The translations under genes were made by a program, and so were the position numbers. The notes beneath the pieces were generated by a model. It searched no databases. It was not told the DNA's origin and saw only the letters and a program-made list of their open reading frames with translations. Positions 1-9,997 of a stretch of DNA of 64,000 nt are shown here, piece after piece; within the stretch, counting starts at the first letter, position 1; the number at the start of each line of letters is the position of its first letter. Source of the stretch: SMWN01 sp965261165 (GTDB lineage Bacteria > Pseudomonadota > Gammaproteobacteria > Eutrophobiales > Eutrophobiaceae); assembly GCA_965261165.1 (NCBI GenBank), contig OZ253445.1:1674001-1738000 (forward strand), written 5' to 3'.

Positions 1-208
1 AATGTAATTAGATTGCCTGCGCAGACGGTGATATCCCAAAACAGTTTATTTCCTGTTTTAAGGTTCACCGTAGTGGTTAGTTTCATATTCAATTTTTGAA
101 TATGAAACCTTGGTGTGAACTGGGGCTTACTATGGTAGAGATACCGCGGACATTTTATGGTTGTCAGTTTAAAGCGTCAGTAAGCCTGAATAACTTAGGA
201 GAAAAGAT
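1..208 (+). promoter_or_regulatory. rplJ leader RNA (L10-leader-like)
   Basis: Non-coding leader in front of rplJ. It contains a 13-bp perfect inverted repeat (arms 80-92 and 96-108, loop of 3), enclosed by a second pairing of GTTCAC (63-68) with GTGAAC (115-120), and an upstream hairpin (38-44 with 53-59). In related bacteria the leader before rplJ binds the L10-L7/L12 complex to repress translation. The position and nested stems fit that, but the kink-turn was not verified. Confidence 0.55.
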
Positions 209-736
209 GTGAGTCTAGATCTTGAAGCAAAGAAGGCAATAGTTGAAGAAGTGACTGAAGTTGCTGGTAGCTCACCATCTGCAGTGGCAGCAGAATATAG
301 CGGTTTGACCGTGAGTGATATGACTGAATTACGTCAGATTGCTCGCGATGCTGGCATCTATCTGCGTGTGGTCAGAAATACACTTGCGCGACGCGCTTTG
401 GAAGATACAAATTTTGATTGTATGAGGGAAGGCCTGACTGGACAACTTATCCTCGCTTTTTCCAAAGACGAGCTAGGTGCTGCAGCGAAGGTGGTTAGAG
501 ATTTTACCAAGAAAAACGACAAGCTTGTTGTCAAGTTGGTGGCGCTGGAAGGTGAATTATTACAGCCCTCTGATATTGACGCATTGGCAAGTCTGCCAAG
601 CAAGGGGCAGTCGATTAGCATGCTTATGCGCATGATGATGGCACCTGTTACGACCTTGGCTAGAACACTGGCCGAACCACACGCGAAATTTGTGCGTACG
701 GTTAAAGCTGTCGCCGATCAGAAGCAACCTGCTTAA
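209..736 (+). CDS. rplJ: 50S ribosomal protein L10
   Basis: L10 forms the base of the ribosomal stalk: its N-terminal half binds 23S rRNA beside L11, and its C-terminal helix carries the L7/L12 dimers that recruit translation factors. The 175-residue protein has family-like length, with the N-terminal LEAKKAIVEEV helix and the central RVVRNTLARRAL stretch typical of L10. The start is GTG at 209, seven bases after AGGAG (197-201); the nearby ATG at 207 is out of frame and stops at once. rplL follows after 42 bp, so stalk proteins are co-expressed. Confidence 0.97.
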   Translation: MSLDLEAKKAIVEEVTEVAGSSPSAVAAEYSGLTVSDMTELRQIARDAGIYLRVVRNTLARRALEDTNFDCMREGLTGQLILAFSKDELGAAAKVVRDFTKKNDKLVVKLVALEGELLQPSDIDALASLPSKGQSISMLMRMMMAPVTTLARTLAEPHAKFVRTVKAVADQKQPA

Positions 737-778
737 TTCATTTTCGTATTTATATAAATTTAATTGGGAGTATCCACA

Positions 779-1153
779 ATGGCTGTAAATAAAGAAGAAC
801 TTTTGGAGACAATCTCGAACATGACAGTACTTGAAGTTGTTGAGCTTGTTGAAGCAATGGAAGAAAAATTTGGTGTATCAGCAGCGCCTGCTGCTGCATC
901 AGCGGTTGTAGGCACCGCTGCCGCCGCTGCCGCTGAAGAAAAGACTGAGTTTGATGTTATCTTGACTGGTTTTGGTGACAACAAGGTTGTTGCGATTAAG
1001 GCTGTCCGTGCTATCACGGGTCTGGGCCTGAAAGAAGCAAAGGAACTTGTTGAAAGCATTCCTTCTCCATTGAAGGAAGGTGCAACTAAAGACGAAGCAG
1101 ACGAGATCAAGAAGCAGATGGAAGAAGCTGGCGCGACCGTTGAAGTCAAATAA
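779..1153 (+). CDS. rplL: 50S ribosomal protein L7/L12
   Basis: L7/L12 is the multicopy stalk protein that recruits EF-Tu and EF-G and stimulates their GTPase activity. The 124-residue product shows the N-terminal dimerisation helices (about residues 1-34), an alanine-rich hinge (about 37-55) and the globular C-terminal domain beginning EFDVILTGFG and including GLGLKEAKELVE. I chose ATG at 779 over an upstream in-frame start at 764, because GGGAG at 766-770 is correctly spaced and the protein then begins MAVNKEEL like its relatives. Confidence 0.97.
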   Translation: MAVNKEELLETISNMTVLEVVELVEAMEEKFGVSAAPAAASAVVGTAAAAAAEEKTEFDVILTGFGDNKVVAIKAVRAITGLGLKEAKELVESIPSPLKEGATKDEADEIKKQMEEAGATVEVK

Positions 1154-1251
1154 ACCTTTTGACAAAAGCATTATCAGAAATCAGTGTAAGGCTAGTGGAA
1201 TTGACCACTGGCCTCGTGTTGCTTTGGTCTGCTTAATAGAAAGATTCAAGG

Positions 1252-1273
1252 AAAACCCAGTGGCTGGGTTTTT
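1252..1273 (+). terminator. hairpin plus T run between rplL and rpoB (attenuator)
   Basis: AAAACCCAG (1252-1260) pairs with CTGGGTTTT (1264-1272) across a 3-base loop and is followed by T. It lies 98 bp after rplL and 46 bp before rpoB. In related bacteria a partial terminator here lowers rpoBC expression relative to the ribosomal protein genes. The hairpin is seen directly; read-through is inferred because rpoB has no other obvious promoter. Confidence 0.7.
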
Positions 1274-1318
1274 AGTATTTCCGTAGTTAATGAACATTGA
1301 TTGTGAGGATCTGTTGTA

Positions 1319-4300
1319 ATGGCCTACTCCTACACCGAAAAAAAACGAATACGTAAGGATTTTGGTAAACATCCAAAAATTATGGATGTGCCTCCCCTAT
1401 TAGCGATGCAGCTCGACTCGTATCGTAAATATCTTCAGGCGGATATTGCTCCTGAAGAACGCACAGATATAGGTCTGCAGGCTGCATTTAAGTCTGTATT
1501 TCCTATCGTTGGGTTTTCGGGTAGCGCCATGCTTGAATATGTCAGCTATCGATTGGTGGACCCCGCATTTGATGTAAAGGAATGTCAGTTAAGAGGCATT
1601 ACTTATGCATCGTCACTTCGCGTAAAGGTACGTCTGGTCATCTATGACAAAGAAGCGGGGCTCAATAAAAAGATCGTTAAAGATATTAAGGAACAGGAAG
1701 TCTACATGGGTGAAATCCCATTGATGACTACAACGGGTGCCTTTGTTATTAACGGAACAGAGCGAGTTATCGTTTCTCAACTACATCGTTCCCCAGGTGT
1801 GTTCTTTGAACATGATAAAGGTAAAACACATTCTTCAGGGAAATTACTTTTCTCTGCGCGTGTGATTCCTTATCGTGGTTCATGGCTTGATTTCGAATTT
1901 GACCCCAAGGATCTGGTTTATTGTCGTATTGATCGTCGCAGGAAAATCCCAGCGACTATTTTGTTACGTGCGCTGGGTTATGACACTCAGGAGATGCTGG
2001 ACATATTTTTTGATACAAATGAGTACAAAATTGGCAAGAAAGGCGTTGCTCTTACCTTGATTCCGGATCGTTTGCGTGGCGAAACTGCGACATTCGATAT
2101 AAAAGACAAGAAAGGCAAAGTGATTGTTGAAAATGAACGACGAATTACTGCCCGTCACATCAAGGAAATGGAGAAAGTTAGACTAAAAGAATTAATGGTG
2201 CCAGCTGAATATCTGATTGAACAGGTATTAGCAAAAGATATTGTTAATCTGGAAACAGGCGAGTTGCTCGCTGCTGCAAATACGGAAATTACAGGAGAGC
2301 TACTGGAACAGTTGCTTGAATTTAAAGATTTGACACTTGAAACGCTGTACATAAATGATCTGGATCGTGGACCCTATATTGCGGATACATTAAAAATTGA
2401 TCCCTCAACCACACCATTTGAAGCACAGGTCGAGATCTATCGCATGATGCGCCCAGGTGAACCACCAACAAAGGATTCTGCTGAGAATCTGTTTAAGAAT
2501 CTGTTTTTTAGTCCTAGCCGTTACGACCTGTCTGCTGTCGGTCGAATGAAATTTAATAGAAGGATCGGCCGTAAAGAAATTGTTGGTGAAAATGTTCTTT
2601 CAAAAGAAGATATCATTGAAATCCCGAAGTTGTTGATTGATATCAAGAATGGTAAAGGCATTGTTGATGACATTGATCATTTGGGTAACAGACGCGTCAG
2701 AAGTGTTGGTGAGATGGCTGAAAATCAATTCCGTGTTGGTTTGGTGCGTGTTGAGCGCGCAGTCAAAGAGCGCCTTGGTTTGGCTGATTCTGAAGGGCTT
2801 ATGCCGCAGGAAATTATCAATGCCAAGCCTGTATCGGCGGTGGTTAAGGAATTTTTTGGCTCAAGTCAGTTATCGCAATTTATGGATCAGAATAACCCAC
2901 TATCTGAAATCACACATAAACGACGTATTTCAGCGCTTGGCCCTGGCGGCCTGACACGTGAGCGTGCTGGCTTTGAAGTCCGTGATGTGCATGTAACACA
3001 CTATGGTCGGATATGTCCAATTGAAACACCAGAAGGACCAAATATTGGTCTGATTAATTCACTAGCAATTTATGCTAGGACTAATGGGTATGGTTTTCTG
3101 GAAACACCCTATCGCAAGGTAACGAAAGGTAAGGTCTCTGACGAGATTGAATATCTTTCCGCGATTGAAGAAAGTGACCATGTCATCGCGCAAGCAAGTG
3201 CAACGAAAGATAGCAAGGGTCGTTTAACGGACAATCTGGTTTCAAGTCGTCATTTAAATGAATTTACCTTGTCGACACCAGACGCCGTTCAATATATGGA
3301 CGTTTCGCCAAGACAGATTGTTTCCGTGGCGGCAGCATTGATACCATTCCTTGAGCATGATGATGCGAATAGAGCCTTGATGGGATCGAACATGCAACGT
3401 CAGGCTGTTCCTACCTTACGTGCAGATAAACCGTTGGTTGGTACCGGTATAGAAAGAACTGTGGCATCGGATTCAGGTGTTACAGTGATCGCTGAACGTG
3501 GGGGCGTGGTTGACTCGGTTGATGCCAGCCGTATTGTAGTGCGGGTAAATAATGATGAAGTCACAGCGGGTGAGCCTGGTATTGATATTTATAACCTGAC
3601 GAAATACACACGCTCCAACCAGAATACCTGTATTAACCAGAAACCACTAGTTAAACTGGGTGATGTGGTAGCATCAAAAGATGTATTGGCTGATGGCCCT
3701 TCCACCGATTTAGGCGAGTTGGCGCTTGGGCAAAATATGAAAGTAGCATTCATGCCCTGGAATGGCTACAACTTTGAGGACTCAATCCTTATTTCAGAGC
3801 GCTTGGTGAAGGAAGAACGTTTTACCACGATTCATATTGAAGAACTGACCTGTGTGGCTCGTGATACCAAACTGGGTCAGGAAGAAATCTCTGCCGATAT
3901 TCCTAATGTTAGTGAGCATGCGTTGAACAAGCTCGATGAGTCTGGGATTGTCTATATTGGCGCTGAAGTGAATCCAGGAGATATCTTGGTCGGCAAAGTA
4001 ACGCCGAAAGGCGAAACTCAATTAACACCAGAAGAAAAACTACTAAGGGCGATCTTTGGTGAGAAAGCCTCAGATGTGAAAGATACCTCTTTGCGTGTTA
4101 AGTCAGGTAACAATGGCACAGTCATTGATGTTCAGGTATTTACGCGTGATGGTGTTGATAAAGATGCGCGTGCCCTAGAAATTGAAGAGTCTGAACTAAC
4201 GAGTGTACGTAAGGACCTAAGTGACCAAATGCGCATTATGGAAGAAGGTATCTATCAGCGCATAGAAACATTATTGCTTGGTAAGTTAGCTGAAGGTAGC

Positions 4301-5398
4301 CCAGGAGCTTTGAAAGCTGAGGCTAAAATAACCAAAGCTTATCTAGCAGAGACGCCACGAGAAAAATGGTTTGATATTCGCCTCAGAAATGAAACTGCAA
4401 ATCGTCAACTTGAGCAGATGATAGAGCAGCATGGTCGCTTACGTATTAAATTTGATGAGATGTTTGAGGAGAAAAGAGCCAAGCTAACCTCAGGCGATGA
4501 CCTTGCCCCAGGTGTATTAAAAATGGTTAAGGTTTATCTGGCGGTAAGACGCATTATCCAGCCAGGTGACAAAATGGCTGGTCGTCACGGAAACAAAGGC
4601 GTTATTTCCATGATCGTACCAGTTGAAGATATGCCCCATACCAAAGATGGTGAGCCGGTCGATGTTGTTTTGAATCCGCTGGGTGTCCCTTCGCGTATGA
4701 ATGTAGGACAGGTATTGGAGACCCATCTAGGTTGGGCTGCCAAGGGTCTGGGTCACAAGATATCCGAAATGCTGGATGTGCAGGCAGATGCCGGCAAACT
4801 TCGAAAATTCCTGGATAAGGTTTACAACACTAGCGGTAAACAGGAGGATCTGAAGAGTTTTACCGATGAAGAAATTCTCGATCTGTCTCGCAATTTGCGA
4901 GGCGGCGTGCCTATGGCAACACCTGTGTTTGATGGTGCAGAAGAGAGTGAAATTAAAGATATGTTGGTACTTGCTGGCTTACCTGAGAGTGGTCAAATCG
5001 TGCTTTACGATGGACGTACAGGTGATGCTTTCGATAGACCTGTCACCGTGGGCTACATGTACATGCTGAAACTTAACCATCTGGTTGATGACAAGATGCA
5101 TGCCCGTTCAACCGGGCCATATAGTCTGGTGACACAGCAGCCATTGGGTGGTAAGGCGCAATTTGGCGGCCAGCGTTTTGGTGAAATGGAGGTTTGGGCA
5201 CTTGAAGCATACGGTGCGGCCTATACCTTGCAAGAAATGCTGACAGTGAAGTCAGATGATGTCAATGGCAGAACCAAAATGTACAAGAGCATTGTTGATG
5301 GAGACCATCGTACAGATTCAGGTATGCCTGAGTCATTTAATGTGCTGGTTAAGGAAATCCGTTCGCTCGGTATTAATATCGAACTGAAACAGAACTAA
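1319..5398 (+). CDS. rpoB: DNA-directed RNA polymerase subunit beta
   Basis: Beta is one of the two catalytic subunits of RNA polymerase, lining the active-site cleft and binding rifampicin. The 1359-residue length is normal for gammaproteobacteria. The rifampicin region around residues 513-545 reads SQFMDQNNPLSEITHKRR followed by ISALGPGG, i.e. the sensitive wild type. Also visible are GRICPIETPEGPNIGLI, the KMAGRHGNKGV motif of the catalytic region and the C-terminal GGKAQFGGQRFGEMEVWALE clamp segment. ATG at 1319 follows GAGGA. rpoC lies 73 bp downstream, so the two large subunits are made together. Confidence 0.99.
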   Translation: MAYSYTEKKRIRKDFGKHPKIMDVPPLLAMQLDSYRKYLQADIAPEERTDIGLQAAFKSVFPIVGFSGSAMLEYVSYRLVDPAFDVKECQLRGITYASSLRVKVRLVIYDKEAGLNKKIVKDIKEQEVYMGEIPLMTTTGAFVINGTERVIVSQLHRSPGVFFEHDKGKTHSSGKLLFSARVIPYRGSWLDFEFDPKDLVYCRIDRRRKIPATILLRALGYDTQEMLDIFFDTNEYKIGKKGVALTLIPDRLRGETATFDIKDKKGKVIVENERRITARHIKEMEKVRLKELMVPAEYLIEQVLAKDIVNLETGELLAAANTEITGELLEQLLEFKDLTLETLYINDLDRGPYIADTLKIDPSTTPFEAQVEIYRMMRPGEPPTKDSAENLFKNLFFSPSRYDLSAVGRMKFNRRIGRKEIVGENVLSKEDIIEIPKLLIDIKNGKGIVDDIDHLGNRRVRSVGEMAENQFRVGLVRVERAVKERLGLADSEGLMPQEIINAKPVSAVVKEFFGSSQLSQFMDQNNPLSEITHKRRISALGPGGLTRERAGFEVRDVHVTHYGRICPIETPEGPNIGLINSLAIYARTNGYGFLETPYRKVTKGKVSDEIEYLSAIEESDHVIAQASATKDSKGRLTDNLVSSRHLNEFTLSTPDAVQYMDVSPRQIVSVAAALIPFLEHDDANRALMGSNMQRQAVPTLRADKPLVGTGIERTVASDSGVTVIAERGGVVDSVDASRIVVRVNNDEVTAGEPGIDIYNLTKYTRSNQNTCINQKPLVKLGDVVASKDVLADGPSTDLGELALGQNMKVAFMPWNGYNFEDSILISERLVKEERFTTIHIEELTCVARDTKLGQEEISADIPNVSEHALNKLDESGIVYIGAEVNPGDILVGKVTPKGETQLTPEEKLLRAIFGEKASDVKDTSLRVKSGNNGTVIDVQVFTRDGVDKDARALEIEESELTSVRKDLSDQMRIMEEGIYQRIETLLLGKLAEGSPGALKAEAKITKAYLAETPREKWFDIRLRNETANRQLEQMIEQHGRLRIKFDEMFEEKRAKLTSGDDLAPGVLKMVKVYLAVRRIIQPGDKMAGRHGNKGVISMIVPVEDMPHTKDGEPVDVVLNPLGVPSRMNVGQVLETHLGWAAKGLGHKISEMLDVQADAGKLRKFLDKVYNTSGKQEDLKSFTDEEILDLSRNLRGGVPMATPVFDGAEESEIKDMLVLAGLPESGQIVLYDGRTGDAFDRPVTVGYMYMLKLNHLVDDKMHARSTGPYSLVTQQPLGGKAQFGGQRFGEMEVWALEAYGAAYTLQEMLTVKSDDVNGRTKMYKSIVDGDHRTDSGMPESFNVLVKEIRSLGINIELKQN

Positions 5399-5471
5399 CC
5401 ATGGCACTTACCAGAATGAATTTGAATAATTTTTATTTATTAGTTGTATCGTCTTGTGGAGGGTGTAGACC

Positions 5472-8400
5472 TTGAAAGATTTACTAAGACTTTTAAAACA
5501 ACAGGGACAGGTTGAGGAATTCGATGCTATTGCGATTAGCCTTGCCTCTCCTGAGAAGATTCGCTCGTGGTCATATGGCGAGGTCAAGAAGCCTGAAACG
5601 ATCAATTATCGTACCTTTAAACCGGAAAGAGACGGCCTTTTTTGCGCCAAGATATTTGGTCCAGTAAAGGATTACGAATGCCTCTGTGGAAAATATAAAA
5701 GATTAAAACATCGCGGTGTCGTCTGTGAGAAATGTGGCGTTGAAGTTACCTTGTCGAAAGTCCGTCGTGAACGTATGGGGCATATTGAACTGGCAAGTCC
5801 AGTCGCACATATTTGGTATTTAAAATCATTGCCTTCAAGGATGGGTTTAATGTTGGATATGACCCTGCGTGAGATTGAGAGAGTACTGTATTTTGAAGCC
5901 TATGTTGTGATTGACCCAGGCATGACTGAGCTAGAGCGTGGCCAGTTAATGACGGAAGAATCCTATCTGGAAGCTATGGAACAATATGGAGATGAATTTG
6001 ATGCTCGCATGGGCGCAGAGGCGGTTCGTGAATTGTTGATTTCCACCAATGTTAAGGAAGAAGTGGACACTTTACGTGGTGAGATTCCAGAAACGAAATC
6101 CGAAACAAAACTCAAGAAAATGACCAAGCGATTGAAGCTGCTTGAATCATTTATGTTTTCTGGGAATAAACCAGAGTGGATGATTCTCAAGGTATTGCCA
6201 ATATTGCCTCCGGAACTAAGACCTTTGGTGCCGCTGGATGGTGGCCGTTTTGCAACATCTGATTTGAATGATCTTTACCGTCGCGTGATCAACCGTAATA
6301 ATCGATTGAAACGTCTGCTGGATTTAAGTGCCCCAGATATTATTATTCGCAATGAAAAACGTATGCTGCAGGAGTCTGTGGATGCCCTGCTGGATAACGG
6401 TCGTCGTGGGCGTGCAATTACAGGCACTAATAAACTGCCGCTGAAATCTCTTGCCGATATGATCAAAGGCAAGCAGGGTCGTTTCCGTCAAAACTTGTTG
6501 GGTAAGCGCGTCGATTATTCAGGTCGTTCGGTGATTGTTGTGGGTCCAACCTTACGTTTACATCAATGTGGCATCCCCAAGAAAATGGCATTGGAATTAT
6601 TTAAGCCGTTTATCTTCAGCAAACTTGAATTCAGAGGTTTGGCAAGGACTATTAAAGCCGCCAGAAAACTGGTGGAGCGTGAAGGTGCCGAGGTTTGGGA
6701 TATTCTTGAAGAAGTTATTCGCGAACATCCAATCATGCTTAACCGTGCACCTACTTTGCACAGACTGGGTATTCAGGCATTTGAGCCGATTCTGATTGAG
6801 GGTAAAGCAATTCAGCTACATCCTCTGGTCTGTACAGCTTTTAATGCTGACTTTGATGGTGACCAAATGGCTGTGCACATCCCATTATCTATGGAAGCCC
6901 AGATTGAAGCACGGATATTGATGATGTCTACCAACAATGTGCTTTCTCCAGCCAATGGTGAGCCAATTATTGTGCCGACCCAAGACGTTGTTTTAGGTCT
7001 GTATTTTATGACGCGTGAATCAGCCGATGCCAAAGGTGCTGGCATGATATTCGCCAATATTGATGAAGTGCATCGTGCTTATGAAGCAAAAATACTCGAT
7101 ATCAGAGCTAAGATTCAGGTTCGGATTCGTGAAATTAGCATTGATGAGAATGACGAGAGAACAGAGACGCATAGTCGCATTGAAACCACAGCAGGCCGTG
7201 CTCTACTCTCCAATATCTTGCCCGAAGGCCTTGAATTTGCATTGATGAACAAGACGCTGAGTAAAAGCGTGGTGTCTGGTTTAATCGATACGGTCTACAG
7301 AAGGTTAGGCTTAAAAGCCACGGTGATTTTTGCAGATCGGCTAATGTATGCTGGATTTAGATATTCAACAAGAGCAGGTGTTTCCATCGGTATCAATGAC
7401 ATGGTGATTCCTGAAGATAAGAACGAAATCATTTCACGGACAGAAGAAAAGGTGCAGGGCTTTCAGGAGCAATATGCCTCGGGTCTAATTACCAATGGCG
7501 AACGTTACAATAAAGTTGTGGATATCTGGTCACATGCCAATGATCAAGTGGCCAAGGCCATGATGGACATTTTAGGCTCTGAAATTGTCGAAAACCAAAA
7601 AGGTGAATCAGTCACTCAGGAATCATTCAACTCAATCTATATCATGGCTGATTCTGGTGCTCGTGGATCAGCCGCGCAGATTCGTCAGTTAGCTGGCATG
7701 CGTGGATTAATGGCCAAACCTGATGGTTCTATTATTGAGACACCGATTACAGCCAACTTCCGTGAAGGTCTGGACGTATTGCAATACTTCATTTCGACAC
7801 ATGGTGCACGTAAAGGCTTAGCTGATACTGCATTGAAGACAGCAAACTCGGGTTATTTGACACGTCGTTTGGTTGATGTGGCACAGGATCTTGTCGTTAT
7901 TGAAGAAGATTGCGGCACAGAAAATGGATACACCATTAATCAAATTATTGAGGGTGGCGATGTTGTTGTGCCATTGAAAGACCGTGCGCTTGGTCGAGTA
8001 TTGGCCGAGGATGCTATTAAAGTTGTTACGAGTGAGGTTATTGCCCCACGGGGAACATTGCTGGATGAGGACTGGGTCGATACTCTGGATCAGAATGGTA
8101 TCTATCAGGTGGTGGCTCGTTCGGCCATCACCTGTGAGACACGCTACGGTATTTGTGCCGCTTGTTATGGTCGAGATCTGGGTCGTGGTCAGTTAGTGGG
8201 TATCGGCGAATCTGTTGGTGTTGTTGCTGCACAGTCTATTGGTGAGCCAGGTACGCAATTAACAATGCGTACCTTCCATATTGGCGGTGCTGCATCCAGA
8301 GCAGTAGCTGTCAATAGTATTGAAGTCAAATATGGTGGCGCATTGCATCTTCAAAACGTAAAAATGCTACAACATGAAAAAGGCCATCAGGTAGTTATTT

Positions 8401-9704
8401 CTCGTTCAGGAGAAGTCGTTATACAGGACACAGATGGTCGTGAGCGTGAACGCTACAAGATCCCTTATGGTGCTATTTTAACTATTAATGAAGGTGAAGA
8501 AGTCCAGCCGGGCCAGGTTGTAGCCGATTGGGATCCTCATACACATCCAGTGATATCGGAAGTTGCAGGTCTGGTGCAATTCTCGGATATGGATGAAGGT
8601 GCTACAGTTGAACGACAGGTTGATGAGATTACTGGCCTAAGCAGTATGGTCATCACCGATCCGAAGCAACGCGCATCAGCAGCCAAGGATCTACGTCCGA
8701 TTATCAAATTGGTTGATAAAAAAGGTGAAGAATTGATGATTCCAGGGACTGAAATCCTTGCGCATTATCCATTGCCCGCAAATGCCGTGGTTAATATCGA
8801 AGATGGTGCCGAGATTAAAGTGGGTGATGTGATTGCCCGTCTGCCACAAGAATCTGCTAAAACCCGTGATATTACCGGTGGCTTGCCTCGTGTTGCCGAC
8901 CTTTTCGAAGCCAGAAAGCCAAAGGAATCTTCTATCATGGCTGAAATTACTGGGACAGTTGGTTTCGGTAAGGAAACCAAAAGTAAGCAGCGCCTTGTGA
9001 TCACAGGGGTAGATGGTGAACATTATGAAACCTTAATCCCTAAATGGCGGCACATTACTGCATTTGATGGTGAGCATGTTGAACAGGGCGAAAGTATTGC
9101 TGATGGACCACCAATGCCGCATGACATCTTACGTTTAAAAGGCGTGCATGCCTTGGCAAACTACATTGTGACTGAGATTCAGGAAGTCTACAGGCTGCAA
9201 GGCGTGAAGATTAATGATAAACATATCGAGGTTATCGTCAGGCAAATGTTGCGTAAGGTAGAAATCACTGATCCAGGCGACACAAAACTTCTGAAGGGCG
9301 AACAGATTGAAAAATCAAGAGTCCTTGATGAGAATGAGAAAATACTTACTGAAGACAAGCTGCCAGCCAAGTGGGAACCCGTACTTTTGGGTATTACCAA
9401 GGCTTCTTTGTCGACTGAATCATTCATTTCTGCCGCTTCTTTCCAGGAAACTACTCGCGTACTGACTGAAGCCAGTGTTAGCGGTAAGGTAGACGACCTC
9501 AGGGGCTTGAAGGAAAATGTCATCGTTGGGCGCCTGATCCCTGCTGGAACAGGTCTTGCCTATCATGCTGAGAGGCAGCAGAAGCTTGCTGATGGGCTTA
9601 CCGCGGAAGAGCTGATCATGGATGAGGCAGCAGAAGCCATCCCTCTGGTCATTGTTGAACCAGAAGAAGTTACATCAAATCAGGAAGAAGGCTCCCTACC
9701 CTAG
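5472..9704 (+). CDS. rpoC: DNA-directed RNA polymerase subunit beta-prime
   Basis: Beta-prime carries the catalytic Mg-binding loop of RNA polymerase. NADFDGDQMAVH is present with aspartates at residues 460, 462 and 464, the same numbers as in E. coli. The N-terminal zinc-ribbon cysteines (CLCGKYKRLKHRGVVCEKCG) and the second zinc site (CETRYGICAACYGRDLG) are intact. Length is 1410 residues. The start codon is TTG at 5472: the protein must begin MKDLLRLLK as in its relatives, GGAGGG lies at 5458-5463, and no ATG or GTG fits. A weak start after a strong Shine-Dalgarno site may balance its level against beta. Confidence 0.98.
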   Translation: MKDLLRLLKQQGQVEEFDAIAISLASPEKIRSWSYGEVKKPETINYRTFKPERDGLFCAKIFGPVKDYECLCGKYKRLKHRGVVCEKCGVEVTLSKVRRERMGHIELASPVAHIWYLKSLPSRMGLMLDMTLREIERVLYFEAYVVIDPGMTELERGQLMTEESYLEAMEQYGDEFDARMGAEAVRELLISTNVKEEVDTLRGEIPETKSETKLKKMTKRLKLLESFMFSGNKPEWMILKVLPILPPELRPLVPLDGGRFATSDLNDLYRRVINRNNRLKRLLDLSAPDIIIRNEKRMLQESVDALLDNGRRGRAITGTNKLPLKSLADMIKGKQGRFRQNLLGKRVDYSGRSVIVVGPTLRLHQCGIPKKMALELFKPFIFSKLEFRGLARTIKAARKLVEREGAEVWDILEEVIREHPIMLNRAPTLHRLGIQAFEPILIEGKAIQLHPLVCTAFNADFDGDQMAVHIPLSMEAQIEARILMMSTNNVLSPANGEPIIVPTQDVVLGLYFMTRESADAKGAGMIFANIDEVHRAYEAKILDIRAKIQVRIREISIDENDERTETHSRIETTAGRALLSNILPEGLEFALMNKTLSKSVVSGLIDTVYRRLGLKATVIFADRLMYAGFRYSTRAGVSIGINDMVIPEDKNEIISRTEEKVQGFQEQYASGLITNGERYNKVVDIWSHANDQVAKAMMDILGSEIVENQKGESVTQESFNSIYIMADSGARGSAAQIRQLAGMRGLMAKPDGSIIETPITANFREGLDVLQYFISTHGARKGLADTALKTANSGYLTRRLVDVAQDLVVIEEDCGTENGYTINQIIEGGDVVVPLKDRALGRVLAEDAIKVVTSEVIAPRGTLLDEDWVDTLDQNGIYQVVARSAITCETRYGICAACYGRDLGRGQLVGIGESVGVVAAQSIGEPGTQLTMRTFHIGGAASRAVAVNSIEVKYGGALHLQNVKMLQHEKGHQVVISRSGEVVIQDTDGRERERYKIPYGAILTINEGEEVQPGQVVADWDPHTHPVISEVAGLVQFSDMDEGATVERQVDEITGLSSMVITDPKQRASAAKDLRPIIKLVDKKGEELMIPGTEILAHYPLPANAVVNIEDGAEIKVGDVIARLPQESAKTRDITGGLPRVADLFEARKPKESSIMAEITGTVGFGKETKSKQRLVITGVDGEHYETLIPKWRHITAFDGEHVEQGESIADGPPMPHDILRLKGVHALANYIVTEIQEVYRLQGVKINDKHIEVIVRQMLRKVEITDPGDTKLLKGEQIEKSRVLDENEKILTEDKLPAKWEPVLLGITKASLSTESFISAASFQETTRVLTEASVSGKVDDLRGLKENVIVGRLIPAGTGLAYHAERQQKLADGLTAEELIMDEAAEAIPLVIVEPEEVTSNQEEGSLP

Positions 9705-9724
9705 AGACATGAAAAATAGGCTTT

Positions 9725-9755
9725 TATGGCTTGACGGGCGAAGCGTCAGGCCATA
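9725..9755 (+). other. 12-bp stem hairpin downstream of rpoC
   Basis: TATGGCTTGACG (9725-9736) pairs with CGTCAGGCCATA (9744-9755) with one wobble and a 7-base loop. No T run follows on this strand, so it may protect the 3' end of rpoC mRNA or work as part of a two-hairpin terminator with the next stem. Confidence 0.5.
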
Positions 9756-9767
9756 GAATTCCGCTTC

Positions 9768-9809
9768 TTTGTCGGGCCTGATTTAAAATCGTGCCTGACA
9801 AATTAGTTT
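9768..9809 (+). terminator. probable rpoBC terminator
   Basis: TTTGTCGGGC (9768-9777) pairs with GCCTGACAAA (9793-9802) with one wobble. The loop can form an inner GATT/AATC pair. It is followed by TTAGTTTT. Together with the preceding hairpin it is the best candidate for the end of the rpoBC transcript, leaving about 190 bp for a str-operon promoter before rpsL. A TTGACT hexamer at 9946-9951 exists but has no convincing -10 partner. Confidence 0.55.
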
Positions 9810-9997
9810 TAGGACTTGGAAATATTTGGGGAAGGATATTTTGTTCTCCTGATATTGGAGTCTGGATCATTCGGATTATCCGTTAAATAACTAACCGTGT
9901 GTCTAGTTGAGGAAGTTTCGCTGGCATTATGGAGAGGGTCTTTTTGACTCATATCAATGGGTTTGTTGACACAATTTAGAAGATAGCAGAATCAAAT

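Noticed and set aside
760..1149. Long minus-strand frame opposite rplL
   Set aside because: It is a shadow of the alanine-rich hinge and biased codons of rplL.
9946..9976. Sigma-70 promoter for rpsL (TTGACT with ACAATT)
   Set aside because: The spacing is 19 bp and the -10 is poor, so I could not support it as a defined promoter.
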